Assembly (NCBI RefSeq): GCF_002261345.1 | Contig: NZ_NEVT01000008.1 | Span: 310,001-374,000 of the forward strand | Origin: Bordetella genomosp. 2 | GTDB taxonomy: Bacteria; Pseudomonadota; Gammaproteobacteria; Burkholderiales; Burkholderiaceae_B | Reading direction: 5' to 3' | Length of the DNA stretch: 64,000 bases | The notes under the pieces: model-generated | What the model was told of the DNA's origin: nothing | The model's input: only the letters and a program-made list of their open reading frames with translations | The model's database searches: none | Translations under genes and position numbers: made by a program | Shown: one piece after another, positions 8,114-17,761 of the stretch | Numbering within the stretch: position 1 is the first letter of the stretch | Layout: every line of letters starts with the position of its first letter

Positions 8114-8380
8114 TTATTTATTGAAGTACTGGTCCAGCAGTTCGCCGGTACGGTCGGGGCGCTTCGGGTATCGCCTGGCTACGTAGGCCCTCAGCTCGTC
8201 CTCGGCGCTCGGCACTGAAAACGCGCCGCAGCGCATTCCGAGCAGCCGCTCGGCCTCTCGCAACGTGCGCTGCGCGCATAACTCTCCCGCGTTGACAGGG
8301 ACATTTTCCATGTTCTTTTTCTGGTCGGAGCTTTCCATTTTTCTTGTCGGAGATCGGTTGGCAAAAAGGTTGGACAACAT
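8114..8380 (-). CDS. Small hypothetical protein
   Basis: Up to 88 residues, with no family I recognise. The C-terminal half is most gene-like: ELCAQRTLREAERLLGMRCG and DELRAYVARRYPKRPDRTGE, amphipathic and basic. Internal starts at 8338 (MESSDQ) or 8311 (MENVPV) are possible; none has a clear SD. It is followed by a good terminator. It lies 14 bases after the Asp-rich secreted protein gene, so the two may be cotranscribed. Confidence 0.5.
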   Translation of the reverse strand: MLSNLFANRSPTRKMESSDQKKNMENVPVNAGELCAQRTLREAERLLGMRCGAFSVPSAEDELRAYVARRYPKRPDRTGELLDQYFNK

Positions 8381-8394
8381 CGCGCCCGCACCGG

Positions 8395-8847
8395 TTATTG
8401 CTTCCGATGCGCGCGCACCACTTCAATATTGGCCCGCTGCTGCGGGGTGAACGACGCCAGGGCCCGGGGATCGGCGCTTCGCTCCACCGCCAGATACATG
8501 CCGGCGTGCAGCACGGCCAGCGTGGCGGCCACATACTGCTGGCTGGACAACCCCTGGCGCGCCAATGCGGCGCGCACCTCCGGACGGGCATCGAGCCGGC
8601 GCGCCAGGTCCTCGACCGACTCGGCGTCGTCGCCATCGTCATCGTCGTCGTCCGCGTCGTCGCCGGCGATCCGCATGGTGTCCAGCTCCGCCGTCACGGC
8701 GTCCAGGCGGTCAAGCAGGGCGGGAGTCAGGGCGAAGTGTTCCGGATCCGTGGCGGAAGCGGCCCGCGCCGCGCCCGCGGCCAGCGCCAGGGTCCAGCAC
8801 AAGACCGCGACGACGAGCCGGGAGAAAAAGCTGCCAGCAAAAGACAT
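8395..8847 (-). CDS. Secreted protein with aspartate-rich run, unknown function
   Basis: 150 residues from the ATG at 8847 (GGGAT upstream); earlier in-frame ATGs at 8859 and 8874 are possible. A signal peptide with hydrophobic core RLVVAVLCWTLALAAGAA and likely AxA cleavage near residue 30 points to the periplasm or outside. Residues 63-74 hold ten Asp in twelve positions, encoded by an imperfect GAY repeat at 8626-8661. The rest is helical (LARRLDARPEVRAALARQGL). The acidic run could bind Ca2+ or other cations; nothing proves it. No family recognised. Confidence 0.6.
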   Translation of the reverse strand: MSFAGSFFSRLVVAVLCWTLALAAGAARAASATDPEHFALTPALLDRLDAVTAELDTMRIAGDDADDDDDDGDDAESVEDLARRLDARPEVRAALARQGLSSQQYVAATLAVLHAGMYLAVERSADPRALASFTPQQRANIEVVRAHRKQ

Positions 8848-9029
8848 GGTTGATCCCATTGAAGAAAACCGCATCGAGCGCCCGCAATCTACCCGGCGGC
8901 CATGCCCCGCGCCCCACCCTGGCGGGGTAGGTGTCGCAAATTGGTGACGATGACTCTCGCGCCATGCCGATATGGATAAAATCCGCATCATTGGCTGTTA
9001 CGAATGGAAACCTAACCGGGGTAGCACCC

Positions 9030-10127
9030 ATGTCCTCCCGCCGATCCGCGAGTCATGCGCTGGCCAGCCTGCATCAAATGACCTGCCTGGATACGGGCGG
9101 CCCGCAGCTGATCCAGCCCTTGCTGCAGACCATGCACCAACTGATCGGCTTCGAATCGGGGGGCTATTTCTATCCGGGCGGCGACGGCGAGCTGGAAGCG
9201 CACATGGAAGACCCCGGGGTCGCGGCCTCGGTGCCCGAGCACTTCGACCCGCGCATCCTGGACAGCGAAAACCGGATGTTCCACAACACCCTGCGCCAAT
9301 CCAGCGACATTGCCCTGCATGAACACGGCCCCCGCACGCTGGGGCAAATGCTCAAGGGCAGCTATGCGGAGCTGCTGCGCAGCGACTACTACAACGTCGT
9401 CATGCGCCCGGCGTGCGTGGGCGACTGGCTGTGCCTGGCGTTGCGCACGCCGCAAGACCAGAACATCGGCATGCTGTTCTTGTTTCGTCCCGCCGGCGCG
9501 CGGCCTTTCCAGTCGGGCGAAATCGCGCTGCTGGCGCGTTTGGAAGCGCACCTGGCGCGCGCGCTGCAACCCGGCCAGTCCGAGGCCGACGACCGCGACG
9601 TACAGCGCCAAGGCTTGTTGATCGCCACCCTCGACGGGCGGCCGTTGTGGATCTGTCCCGAGGCCGAGGCGCTCATGCCGCTGGCGTTCGGCTGGCGCTG
9701 GCGACGCAGCGCCGAATTGCCGGCCGTCGTGCAAGCCCTGCTGCAGCGGCTCGCGCCGCGGCCGGGCGTGGTGCCGCCCCCGCCCCACCTGGACTGGTGC
9801 AACGCGCAAGGCCGGTTCTCGCTGCGGGCGGTGCGGCTGTCCGCGGCCCTGGGCCATGGCGAAGCGGTGGGCATCCACATCACACAGCGCGTGGCGCGCG
9901 GCGTGCGGCTGATGTCGGCGCTGAACGCGCTGCGCCTGCCGCAACGCCAGTATGAGCTGGCCTACTGGCTGGCGCGCGGCCTGTCGGAATCGCAAATCGC
10001 GCAGCGCATGGGCATCAGCCTCAACACCGTGGTCTACCATCGCCGCCAGCTGTATAACCGGCTGGGCGCCGGCAACCGCATCGAACTATTGGCGCAATTG
10101 GGGCTGAACGGCCACGCCGCCCGCTGA
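9030..10127 (+). CDS. LuxR-type helix-turn-helix transcriptional regulator
   Basis: 365 residues. The C-terminus carries a LuxR/FixJ HTH: LRLPQRQYELAYWLARGLSE, then QIAQRMGISLNTVVYHRRQL. The first 280 residues resemble no named sensor domain; a GAF-like fold is possible. The start at 9030 (MSSRRSASHALAS) is chosen over a longer in-frame opening at 8931 because the extra 33 residues have no regulator character. It stands alone, convergent with the LysR gene at 10163. Target genes unknown. Confidence 0.78.
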   Translation: MSSRRSASHALASLHQMTCLDTGGPQLIQPLLQTMHQLIGFESGGYFYPGGDGELEAHMEDPGVAASVPEHFDPRILDSENRMFHNTLRQSSDIALHEHGPRTLGQMLKGSYAELLRSDYYNVVMRPACVGDWLCLALRTPQDQNIGMLFLFRPAGARPFQSGEIALLARLEAHLARALQPGQSEADDRDVQRQGLLIATLDGRPLWICPEAEALMPLAFGWRWRRSAELPAVVQALLQRLAPRPGVVPPPPHLDWCNAQGRFSLRAVRLSAALGHGEAVGIHITQRVARGVRLMSALNALRLPQRQYELAYWLARGLSESQIAQRMGISLNTVVYHRRQLYNRLGAGNRIELLAQLGLNGHAAR

Positions 10128-10162
10128 GACGCGTCCAGCGGCCCACCCCGGCAAACCGCGCG

Positions 10163-11050
10163 TCAGCCCATGTGCGCGGTCGCCACCTCGCCGAAGCACC
10201 TGACGAAGGTGTCGATCCGCTCCGAATCCCCCTGGCCCGCGCGCGTAATGCAGTAATAATCCACCGCCACGGCGGGCGCCACCGGCACCAGCCGGACTTG
10301 CCAGCGGTTGCTGGCCACGGCCGCGAACGACGGCACCACCGCCTGTCCCAGGCCGGCCTCGACCATGGCCAGCACCGTCTCCAGGTGCGTCACCACGCGC
10401 GCCGGCGCGTCGCCCTGCACCCCCAGGTGCTGGTTCACCAGCCGCTGGATCGGATTCTCGTCCGGCAAGGCAATCAGGCTGTCGCGGTCGATCTGCTGCC
10501 AGCGCACCGAGCGGCGCCGGTCGCCGGCCAGGCGCGGCACCGCCAGCGCCAGGCGCGCCGGGAACACCGTGCGCCGGCGGATCCCCGACACGCGCGTGAA
10601 AAACGCGCCGAACCCGGCATCCAGGTCGCCGCTTTCCACCCGCGCGGCGATCAGGCTGCGGTCCAGGTCCATTACCTCGACCCGCAGCTGCGGCGCCAGC
10701 TTGTGAAAGCGCTTCAACACTTCCGGGATCACGCTGCAGGCAATCAAGGGCGTGACGCCCACCCGCAGGCGGTCCCGTCCGCTTGCTCCCAGCGCGCCCA
10801 GCTGCGCCACCGCCGCGCCCAGGTCATGCACCGCGCGCTGCGCCACCGGCAGCAGGGCCTGCCCGGCCGGCGTCAGCCGCACCGCGCGGGTCGTGCGTTC
10901 GAACAGCCGGCAATCGAGCTGGGTCTCCAGGTCGCGCACCATGGCGCTCAAGCCCGCTTGCGAAATATGCAGCTGTTCGGCCGCCTTGGTGAAACTGGCG
11001 TGCCGCGCCACCGCGAGGAACGCGCGCATCTGGCGGAAAGAAAAATTCAT
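10163..11050 (-). CDS. LysR-family transcriptional regulator
   Basis: 295 residues, typical LTTR length. The N-terminal HTH reads RQMRAFLAVARHASFTKAAE with LHISQAGLSAMVRDLE; the C-terminal effector domain follows (RLRVGVTPLIACSVIPEVL). It is divergent from the Bug/monooxygenase pair at 11213-13456 and most likely controls it in response to an aromatic acid. The dyad at 11093-11107 in the shared gap is a candidate binding site. Confidence 0.9.
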   Translation of the reverse strand: MNFSFRQMRAFLAVARHASFTKAAEQLHISQAGLSAMVRDLETQLDCRLFERTTRAVRLTPAGQALLPVAQRAVHDLGAAVAQLGALGASGRDRLRVGVTPLIACSVIPEVLKRFHKLAPQLRVEVMDLDRSLIAARVESGDLDAGFGAFFTRVSGIRRRTVFPARLALAVPRLAGDRRRSVRWQQIDRDSLIALPDENPIQRLVNQHLGVQGDAPARVVTHLETVLAMVEAGLGQAVVPSFAAVASNRWQVRLVPVAPAVAVDYYCITRAGQGDSERIDTFVRCFGEVATAHMG

Positions 11051-11092
11051 GGTCGGCGCGAGAGAAGATCGGAAAACCAGCAGCCCATATTA

Positions 11093-11107
11093 ACAAGCAG
11101 TGCTTGT
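11093..11107. promoter_or_regulatory. Candidate LysR-box dyad
   Basis: ACAAGCA-G-TGCTTGT is a perfect 7-bp inverted repeat around one base, in the 162-base gap between lysR (11050) and the Bug gene (11213). Its T-rich/A-rich flanks and position fit a LysR T-N11-A type operator. No binding evidence. Confidence 0.5.
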
Positions 11108-11212
11108 CAATTGATCCAATATTGTTCTTTTACTTATTTAACGCGCTGCGTTGAAATAACCCATCGGCTCATCCGAGGCCGTCATTACCAAGACAGAAAC
11201 AGGAGACGAGGC

Positions 11213-12209
11213 ATGACCAACTTGCCCGCATTCGCCCTGGCGCGCCGCGCCGTGTTAGCGCTTACTGCCACCGCCGCACTGGCCCTGGGCCTGGCCGCTC
11301 CCGCGGCCGCCGCGGATTTCCCGACCAAGCCCATCACCCTGGTGGTGCCGTTCCCGCCGGGCGGCCCCACCGACACCAGCGCGCGCCTGTTCAGCACCGT
11401 CATGGCCGAGCGCCTGGGCCAGCCAGTCATCGTCGAGAACCGCGCCGGCGCCGGCGGCAGCGTCGGCACCGCCGCGGTCACGCGCGACCAGGCCGACGGC
11501 TACACCCTGCTGTGGGGCGGCACCAGCAGCATCGTGGTGGCGCCCGCGCTGTACACCAACCTGCAGTACGACCCGATCAAGTCGTTCACTCCCATCGGCA
11601 TGGCCGTGCGCGGTCCGCTGATCCTGGTCAGCCGTCCCGAGCTGCCGGCCAAGGACCTGCGCCAGTTGCTGACCCACGCCAACAGCCACGACCTGAGCGT
11701 CGCCTCGGCCGGCACCGGCTCGATCGGCCACCTGACCGCCGAAATGTTCAAGGACCAGGCCGGCGCCAAGCTGTTGCACGTGCCCTACCGCGGCGGCGCG
11801 CCGGCCCTGACCGACGTCATGGGCGGCCAGGTCGACCTGCTGTTCGACACCGTCACGCTGCTGACGCCGCAGATCCGCGCCGGCAAGCTGCGCGCCTACG
11901 CCGTCACCGGCAGCCAGCGCTACAGCGGCCTGCCCGACGTGCCGACCGTATCGGAAACGATCGGCAAGCCCTTCGAAGCCTATTCCTGGTTCGGCCTGCT
12001 GGCGCCCGCCGGCACCCCGGCCCCCCGCCGTGCAGGCGCTCACCGACGCCCTGGCCGCCGCCGCCAAAGACCCCGAGGTCATCAAGCAACTGAGCGCCCA
12101 GGGCCTGGAACCCGTGGGCGGGACGCCGCAAGACTTCGCCCGCACCATCCGCGCCGACCTCGACAAGTGGACCGGCGTGGTCCGCAGCGCCGGCGTGAAG
12201 CCGCAATGA
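11213..12209 (+). pseudogene. Bug-family TTT substrate-binding protein with frameshift at a C6 tract
   Basis: A full Bug receptor split over two frames. The first 272 codons read normally: a signal peptide ending near AAPAAAADFP, FPTKPITLVVPFPPGGPTD, then IVENRAGAGGSVGT and YSWFGLLAPAGTPAP. At 12021-12026 six C put the frame off by one. Removing one C restores AVQALTDALAAAAKDPEVIK through VVRSAGVKPQ and a TGA at 12207-12209 that overlaps an ATG of the next frame. As read, the frame instead runs on into the monooxygenase gene. It may be a real pseudogene, slippage-based switching, or a sequencing error. Confidence 0.8.
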
Positions 12210-12244
12210 CCGCACCCGCATCCGCAACACCAGAAGGACAAGCA

Positions 12245-13456
12245 ATGCCCGACGACACCGCCAAACCCCAGATCCTGATCGCCGGCGCCGGCCTGGGCGG
12301 CCTGACCGCCGCGCTGGCCCTGCAAGCGCGCGGCTTCCGGGTCCGCGTGCTGGAGCAGGCCGCCCAGCTGCGGGAACTGGGCGCCGGCATCCAGCTCAGC
12401 GCCAACGCCAACCGGGTACTGTACCGGCTGGGCCTGGGCGAGGCCCTGGAGCGTGTCGCCAGTCCGGCGGCCGGCAAGCGCATCCGCCTGTGGAACACCG
12501 GCCAGACCTGGCCGCTGTTCGACCTGGGCGGGCAATCCGTCGAACGCTACGGCTACCCGTACCTGACCATCTACCGCGCCGACCTGCATCGCGTGCTGGC
12601 CGAGGCGGTGCTGGCGCGCGACCCGCAAGCCATCGAGCTGAACGCCCGGGTCGAAGCCGTGGCGCAGGACCCCGACGGGGCCACCGCCACCCTGGCCGAC
12701 GGCAGCACCCGCCGGGCCGACATCCTGGTGGGCGCCGACGGCGTGCATTCGCGCGTGCGCGCCGCCCTGCACGGCCAGGACCAGGCCCGCTTCTCGGGCG
12801 CGCTGGCCTGGCGCGGCGTGATCCCGGCCGAAAAACTGCCGCCGCACCTGCGCGAGCCGTACGCGGTGAACTGGGTCGGCCCCGGCGCCCATGTCATCCA
12901 CTACCCGCTGCGTCGCGGCGAACTGGTGAACTTCGTCGGCATCCTGGAACGGGACGACTGGCAAGTGGAATCCTGGACGCAGCAGGGCACCATCGCCGAA
13001 TGCGCCGGCGATTTCGCGGGCTGGCATGACGATGTGCAGACGCTGATCCACGCGCTGGACACGCCATTCAAGTGGGCGCTGATGCTGCGCGAACCGCTGG
13101 CGCAATGGACGCAGGGGCGCATCACCCTGCTGGGCGACGCCTGCCACCCCACCCTGCCCATGCTGGCCTCGGGCGCGGCCATGGCGATCGAGGACGGCTA
13201 TGTGCTGGCGCGCTGCCTCGCCGAGCTGCCCGGCGCGGCGGAGCGGGCGCTGGTGCGCTATCAGGAACTGCGTACCGAGCGCACGGCGCGAGTCGTGCGC
13301 GGCTCGGCGGAGAACGCCAAGCGCTTCCACAACCCGGAACTGGCCCACGCGGCCGGCGCGGCGGCCTATGTCGAGCGGGAATGGAGCGAAGAGCGGGTGC
13401 GTGAACGGTACGAGTGGCTGTTCACCTACGACGCGGATGCCGCGCAGGTAGCCTAG
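12245..13456 (+). CDS. FAD-dependent aromatic-ring hydroxylase, salicylate / 3-hydroxybenzoate hydroxylase family
   Basis: 403 residues, group A flavoprotein monooxygenase using NAD(P)H. The FAD Rossmann motif is GAGLGGLTAALALQARG, the DG motif ILVGADGVHSRVRAAL, the GD motif RITLLGDACHPTLPMLASGA. The overall pattern is that of salicylate 1-hydroxylase and 3-hydroxybenzoate 6-hydroxylase; which ring position is attacked cannot be told. The start at 12245 has AAGGA upstream; an in-frame ATG at 12206 overlaps the corrected Bug stop. It forms a two-gene unit with the frameshifted Bug gene under the divergent LysR. Confidence 0.85.
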   Translation: MPDDTAKPQILIAGAGLGGLTAALALQARGFRVRVLEQAAQLRELGAGIQLSANANRVLYRLGLGEALERVASPAAGKRIRLWNTGQTWPLFDLGGQSVERYGYPYLTIYRADLHRVLAEAVLARDPQAIELNARVEAVAQDPDGATATLADGSTRRADILVGADGVHSRVRAALHGQDQARFSGALAWRGVIPAEKLPPHLREPYAVNWVGPGAHVIHYPLRRGELVNFVGILERDDWQVESWTQQGTIAECAGDFAGWHDDVQTLIHALDTPFKWALMLREPLAQWTQGRITLLGDACHPTLPMLASGAAMAIEDGYVLARCLAELPGAAERALVRYQELRTERTARVVRGSAENAKRFHNPELAHAAGAAAYVEREWSEERVRERYEWLFTYDADAAQVA

Positions 13457-13728
13457 CGGCCCCATGCCGACGCGCCCGCCGGCAGCGGCGGGCCTTGCGG
13501 CCGGCCCGTGTCGGGGCCGGCCGAATGACCTGTTATTGCGCGCGCGGGGGGGAAGCCGGCCTCGCGCAGCGCCGCGACGACCTCCGCCTCGGACGCCGAG
13601 GTTTGCACCTTGACCAGGCGGGCCGGCGGATCCGTGACCACGCTGGCGTCGGGATCGAGCAGCTGGATCGCCTTGGTCACGGTACGGGCGCAGCCGCCGC
13701 AGGTCATGTCGTCGAGATGGAACTGCAT
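13453..13728 (-). CDS. copZ: Heavy-metal-associated (CopZ-like) copper chaperone, C-terminus probably frameshift-extended
   Basis: 91 residues as read. The HMA domain fills the first 62, with the copper-binding MTCGGCARTV (CxxC). It should pass Cu(I) to the CopA ATPase encoded just upstream in the same direction (69-base gap). After REAGFPP the reading continues into a 28-residue Gly/Pro-rich tail that overlaps the end of the convergent hydroxylase by four bases. The DNA there is a run of seven C (G7 on the plus strand, 13546-13552). One C fewer would give GFPPRAQ and a stop, the normal chaperone size. AAGGAG precedes the start. Confidence 0.85.
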   Translation of the reverse strand: MQFHLDDMTCGGCARTVTKAIQLLDPDASVVTDPPARLVKVQTSASEAEVVAALREAGFPPARAITGHSAGPDTGRPQGPPLPAGASAWGR

Positions 13729-13797
13729 GGAAAACTCCTTGCTTGTGAAATGGCGCGGCAGCGAGATGCCTGCCGCGGTGGGAAGATCCAGCGGTAT

Positions 13798-16275
13798 TTA
13801 CAGCGGCGCCTGGAAGCGGCGCAGGCGCAATGCATTGCCCAGCACGAACACGCTCGACATGGCCATCGCGCCAGCCGCGAACACCGGCGACAGCAACACG
13901 CCCCAGCCCGGGTACAAGGCGCCGGCGGCCACTGGAATCAGCGCCGTGTTGTAGGCAAAGGCCCAGAACAGGTTCTGGCGAATATTGCCGAGGGTGGCCT
14001 TGGACAGCGCGATGGCATTCGGCACGCCCTGCAGGTTGCCCGACACCAGCACCACGTCGGCGGACTCCACCGCCACATCGGTGCCGGTGCCGATGGCCAG
14101 GCCCACGTCGGCCTCGGCCAGCGCCGGCGCGTCATTGATGCCGTCGCCCACGAACGCGACCTCGCCATGCGCCGCCTTGAGCCGGCGCACCGCCTCCACC
14201 TTGCCTGCCGGCAGGACCTCGGCCACTACCTCGTCGATGCCCAGCTGCCTGGCGATGGCCTGCGCGGTGCGGGCGTTGTCGCCGGTGATCATGGCCACCT
14301 TCAGGCCAAGCTCGTGCAGCGCCGCGATGGCGGCGGGCGTGCTCGGCTTGACCGGATCGGCCACCGCGATGATCGCCGCCAGCCGGCCGTCGATGGCGGC
14401 GTACAGCGGCGACTTGCCCTCGTTGGCCAGCCGCTCGGCCGTGCCGCCGAAATCGCCCACGTCCAAGCCCAACTGGCGCATATAGCGGTCCGCGCCCACT
14501 TCCACGCGCGCACCGCCCACCGTGGCACGCACGCCCATGCCCGTGACCGACTCGAAACCGCTCATCGCCGGCGGCGCAATGCCGCCTTGCTCCGCCGCCG
14601 CGACGATGGCGCGGGCAATCGGATGCTCCGAGCGCGATTCCACGGCAGCCACCTTCGCCAGCACCTCGCCGCGCTCGAAGCCCGGGGCGATCTCCAGGTC
14701 GGTCATCGCCGGGCGGCCTTCCGTCAGCGTGCCGGTCTTGTCCACCGCCACCACCCGCGCGTCTTTCAGCAACTGCAGCGCCTCGCCCTTGCGGAACAAT
14801 ACGCCCATCTCGGCGCCGCGCCCCGTGCCCACCATGATGGAGGTCGGCGTGGCCAGGCCCATGGCGCAGGGGCAGGCGATGATCAGCACCGCCACGGCAT
14901 TGACCAGCGCAAAAGTCAGGGCCGGCGACGGCCCGAACACCAGCCAGGCCAGGAAAGTCAGCGCGGCGGCCAGCATCACCGCCGGCACGAACCACAGCGT
15001 CACCTTGTCCACCACCGCCTGGATCGGCAGCTTGGAGCCCTGCGCCTGCTCGACCAGGCGGATGATCTGCGCCAGCATGGTCTGCCCGCCCACGGCGGTG
15101 GCGCGCAGCGTCAGCGCCCCCTTCTGGTTGACCGTGCCGCCCACCACCGCGCTGCCGGCCGTCTTCTCGACGGGAATCGGCTCGCCCGTGATCATCGACT
15201 CGTCCACGAAGCTGCTGCCGTCGGTCACTTCGCCGTCGACCGGCACGCGCTCGCCAGGGCGGACTTCCACGATGTCGCCCAGCGCCACGTCATTGACCGG
15301 AATATCCACGATACACCCGTCACGCGAGACGTGCGCCACCTTCGCCTGCAAGCCGACCAGGCGCTTGATGGCCTCGGAGGTGCGTCCCTTGGCGCGCGCC
15401 TCCAGATAGCGCCCCAGCAGGATCAGCGCCACGATGACGGCGGCCGCCTCGTAGTAGACATTCACCGTGCCGGCCGGCAGCAGTCCGGGGGCAAACGTCG
15501 CCACCAGCGAGTAGCCGAATGCGGCGGCCGTGCCGACCGCGACCAGCGAGTTCATGTCCGGGGCCAGGCGCGCCAGCGCGGGGAAGCCCTTCAGGTAGAA
15601 GCGCCGGCCGGGAATGGCCAGCACCAGCAAGGTCAGCGCGAACTGCAGGTACCAGCTCTGCCGCATGCCGATGGTATCCATGACCCACTCGTGCATGCCG
15701 GGAATCACGTGCGAACCCATTTCGAGCACGAACACCGGCAATGCCAGCACACTGGCCAGGATCAGGTCCCGCTTCAGCCCGGCCCGCTCGGCGTCCTTCT
15801 TTTCCGCGGCCTGCTCCCCGGCCTGCGCGCCGGTATCGGCCGGACGGGCCTCGTAGCCGACCTTCTCGATGGCCGCCACCAGGTCTTGCACGGCGGCCAC
15901 GCCGCGCACGGTAGCGCGTTCGGTGGCCAGGTTCACCGTGGCCTGCGCGACACCCGGCACCGCCTTGAGCGCCTTTTCGACGCGGCCCACGCAGGATGCG
16001 CAGGTCATGCCCCCGACCGCCAGCTCGACGGTGCTGGCGGGCACGTCGTAACCCACCTTCTCGATCGCCTGGATCAGCGCCTGCCGGTCCACCGGCCCGG
16101 CCGGGCGGATATCGGCGCGCTCGGTGGCCAGGTTGACCGACACGCTGCCCACGCCTTCGACCTTGGCCAGCGCGGCCTCGACCCGGCCCACGCAGCTGGC
16201 GCAGGTCATGCCTTCGATAGGCAGGCTGATCGTCGCCGCCGCGGCGCCGGCATTGCTGCTGCTCGGCATGTTCAT
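13798..16275 (-). CDS. copA: Copper-exporting P1B-type ATPase
   Basis: 825 residues. Two N-terminal HMA domains each carry [12 protein letters not shown]. They are followed by eight predicted membrane segments, the Cu(I) motif [13 protein letters not shown], the phosphorylation site DKTGTLTEG, the SEHPIARAI nucleotide-domain motif and [16 protein letters not shown]. It pumps Cu(I) out of the cytosol across the inner membrane. The start at 16275 (MNMPSSSN) has GGGAAG upstream; a longer frame would begin inside the promoter. It is transcribed with the CopZ-like gene. The promoter has MerR/CueR geometry. Confidence 0.95.
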   Translation of the reverse strand: MNMPSSSNAGAAAATISLPIEGMTCASCVGRVEAALAKVEGVGSVSVNLATERADIRPAGPVDRQALIQAIEKVGYDVPASTVELAVGGMTCASCVGRVEKALKAVPGVAQATVNLATERATVRGVAAVQDLVAAIEKVGYEARPADTGAQAGEQAAEKKDAERAGLKRDLILASVLALPVFVLEMGSHVIPGMHEWVMDTIGMRQSWYLQFALTLLVLAIPGRRFYLKGFPALARLAPDMNSLVAVGTAAAFGYSLVATFAPGLLPAGTVNVYYEAAAVIVALILLGRYLEARAKGRTSEAIKRLVGLQAKVAHVSRDGCIVDIPVNDVALGDIVEVRPGERVPVDGEVTDGSSFVDESMITGEPIPVEKTAGSAVVGGTVNQKGALTLRATAVGGQTMLAQIIRLVEQAQGSKLPIQAVVDKVTLWFVPAVMLAAALTFLAWLVFGPSPALTFALVNAVAVLIIACPCAMGLATPTSIMVGTGRGAEMGVLFRKGEALQLLKDARVVAVDKTGTLTEGRPAMTDLEIAPGFERGEVLAKVAAVESRSEHPIARAIVAAAEQGGIAPPAMSGFESVTGMGVRATVGGARVEVGADRYMRQLGLDVGDFGGTAERLANEGKSPLYAAIDGRLAAIIAVADPVKPSTPAAIAALHELGLKVAMITGDNARTAQAIARQLGIDEVVAEVLPAGKVEAVRRLKAAHGEVAFVGDGINDAPALAEADVGLAIGTGTDVAVESADVVLVSGNLQGVPNAIALSKATLGNIRQNLFWAFAYNTALIPVAAGALYPGWGVLLSPVFAAGAMAMSSVFVLGNALRLRRFQAPL

Positions 16276-16310
16276 GGCTTGCTTCCCATAGTGACATTCG
16301 ACATGAGGGG

Positions 16311-16341
16311 AGCTTAAAGCTTGCCATGGTGGGAAGGTCAA
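16311..16341 (-). promoter_or_regulatory. CueR/MerR-type promoter of copA
   Basis: On the minus strand, -35 TTGACC (16336-16341) and -10 TAAGCT (16311-16316) are separated by 19 bp, the over-long spacer that MerR-family activators need. The spacer holds the dyad CTTCCC-ACCAT-GGCAAG (one mismatch), close to the CueR half-site CCTTCC. It starts 35 bases upstream of the copA ATG. A cueR gene is not in the window. Confidence 0.65.
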
Positions 16342-16479
16342 GCGCAGAAAGCGCGACTTGCGCCGGGATTGCCCGGGCGCAACGCCCGCGTCTCGGCCCT
16401 AATCCGCCCCCATTAACTTCAGGTCGGCCCAGGACAAAGCAGTACACTTCGCGCTTGCCCCGATTACCCGAGCCGCCAG

Positions 16480-17223
16480 ATGCCCGACCTCGAAACGGTC
16501 CTCGTCGCAGCGCCGACATTCGTCGTCGCGTACACGGTCTTCGCCATGGTCGGATTCGGCACGACGCTCATCTCGGCTCCCATCGTGGCGCAAGTGGTGC
16601 CGCTGCCCACGCTGATCCCCGCCCAATCCCTCCTCGACCTCGCCGCCTCGGCCGGCAACGGCTTGAGACTAGGCTCGAAAGTGGCGAAAGCGGAAGTCTT
16701 GCGCCTGCTTCCGGCGATGATGCTAGGCCTGATTGCCGGCGCCTACCTGCTCATCATCGTTCCCTTGGCGGCGCTGATGGTGCTGCTCGGCGCATTCGTC
16801 GTCCTCTATGCCTTGCGCGGCATGTTGACACAGCCCCGGCGGCGGCCGCTGCGCCCCGGATGGGCGTGGTGGTATGGCTTTGCGGGCGGCATCTTAAGCG
16901 CCATGTTTGGCGCGGGCGCGTGGCTGTATGCCATCTACCTGACGCGCCGGATCGACGACCCCACCGCGATACGGGCAAGCCAGACCAGCCTGATCGCCAT
17001 CAGCGCGGTCGTCCGGGTCGTGCTCTTTGCCGTGGCAGGCAAGTATTCCGACTGGCAAGTGGTCGGGCTTTCGCTGGTCCTGCTGCCGGCAATGGTGCTT
17101 GGCGTCTTCATCGGCAACAGGATCGCGCACAAACTGGACCGGACACGTTTTCTGCGCGCTCTTTATCTGGTTTTGCTGGGCACCGGCGGAGCGCTCCTGG
17201 TGCGCGGAGTCATCTCTGCTTGA
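16480..17223 (+). CDS. TauE/SafE-family membrane permease
   Basis: 247 residues, mostly hydrophobic with about seven to eight membrane segments. The family pattern is visible: VGFGTTLISAPIVAQVVPLP near the N-terminus and a second half-repeat GFAGGILSAMFGAGAWLYAI. The family exports or imports sulfite, sulfonates or other organic anions. Substrate unknown here. It is divergent from copA, with the CueR-like promoter just upstream, but nothing shows copper control of this gene. Confidence 0.85.
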   Translation: MPDLETVLVAAPTFVVAYTVFAMVGFGTTLISAPIVAQVVPLPTLIPAQSLLDLAASAGNGLRLGSKVAKAEVLRLLPAMMLGLIAGAYLLIIVPLAALMVLLGAFVVLYALRGMLTQPRRRPLRPGWAWWYGFAGGILSAMFGAGAWLYAIYLTRRIDDPTAIRASQTSLIAISAVVRVVLFAVAGKYSDWQVVGLSLVLLPAMVLGVFIGNRIAHKLDRTRFLRALYLVLLGTGGALLVRGVISA

Positions 17224-17294
17224 CACGGTTGCCTGCGATTGACGAGGCAAGCATCGGGTTCATCGTTGGCGCATTACCACCCAAAGGACTTCCC

Positions 17295-17666
17295 ATGAAA
17301 TATCTCGGCTTGGCCTATTTCACCCCAGAAAAGTTCGCAGCGATGGCGCCAGATGACGTCAAGGAATTAGTGAGCCAATGTCGCGGCTTGGACGAGAAAA
17401 TGCGCGCCACCGGCAAGGTCCTCGTTTCCGCGTCGCTTGGCGATCCCGACAGCTGGAAGACGCTGCGCCCGCGCAACGGCAAGACGCGCGTCACGGACGG
17501 ACCCTACACCGAGTCGAAGGAAGTGGTGGGCGGCTTGTTCATTATTGAGGCGGACAGCCATGACGAGGCGCTGCGCATCGCGTCCATGCACCCGGCCGCC
17601 ACGCTGGGCGAAGCAGGCGGGTGGGCCGTCCAGCTGATCCCCATGGATTCCTACCTGGCCCGATAA
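17295..17666 (+). CDS. YCII-related (DGPF domain) protein
   Basis: 123 residues. The pattern MKYLGLAYFTPEKF, TDGPYTESKEVVGGLFIIEA and EALRIASMHPAA is the YCII/PhnB-adjacent DGPF family. It has a ferredoxin-like fold, often encoded near ECF sigma factors, though none is here. Catalytic role unclear. It follows the permease by 71 bases on the same strand. Confidence 0.82.
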   Translation: MKYLGLAYFTPEKFAAMAPDDVKELVSQCRGLDEKMRATGKVLVSASLGDPDSWKTLRPRNGKTRVTDGPYTESKEVVGGLFIIEADSHDEALRIASMHPAATLGEAGGWAVQLIPMDSYLAR

Positions 17667-17761
17667 GGATTCGGACGCTTGCTCTTTCTTCCAGGAAAAT
17701 CAATCTGAATTGATCGCCGCATATCAAGATTCACCCAATCGCATTGGGCACATCAATCATC

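Noticed and set aside
10172-11212. N-terminal extension of the Bug/hydroxylase open frame
   Set aside because: It lies antisense to lysR and is Arg/His-rich. The Bug signal peptide starting at 11213 marks the true start.
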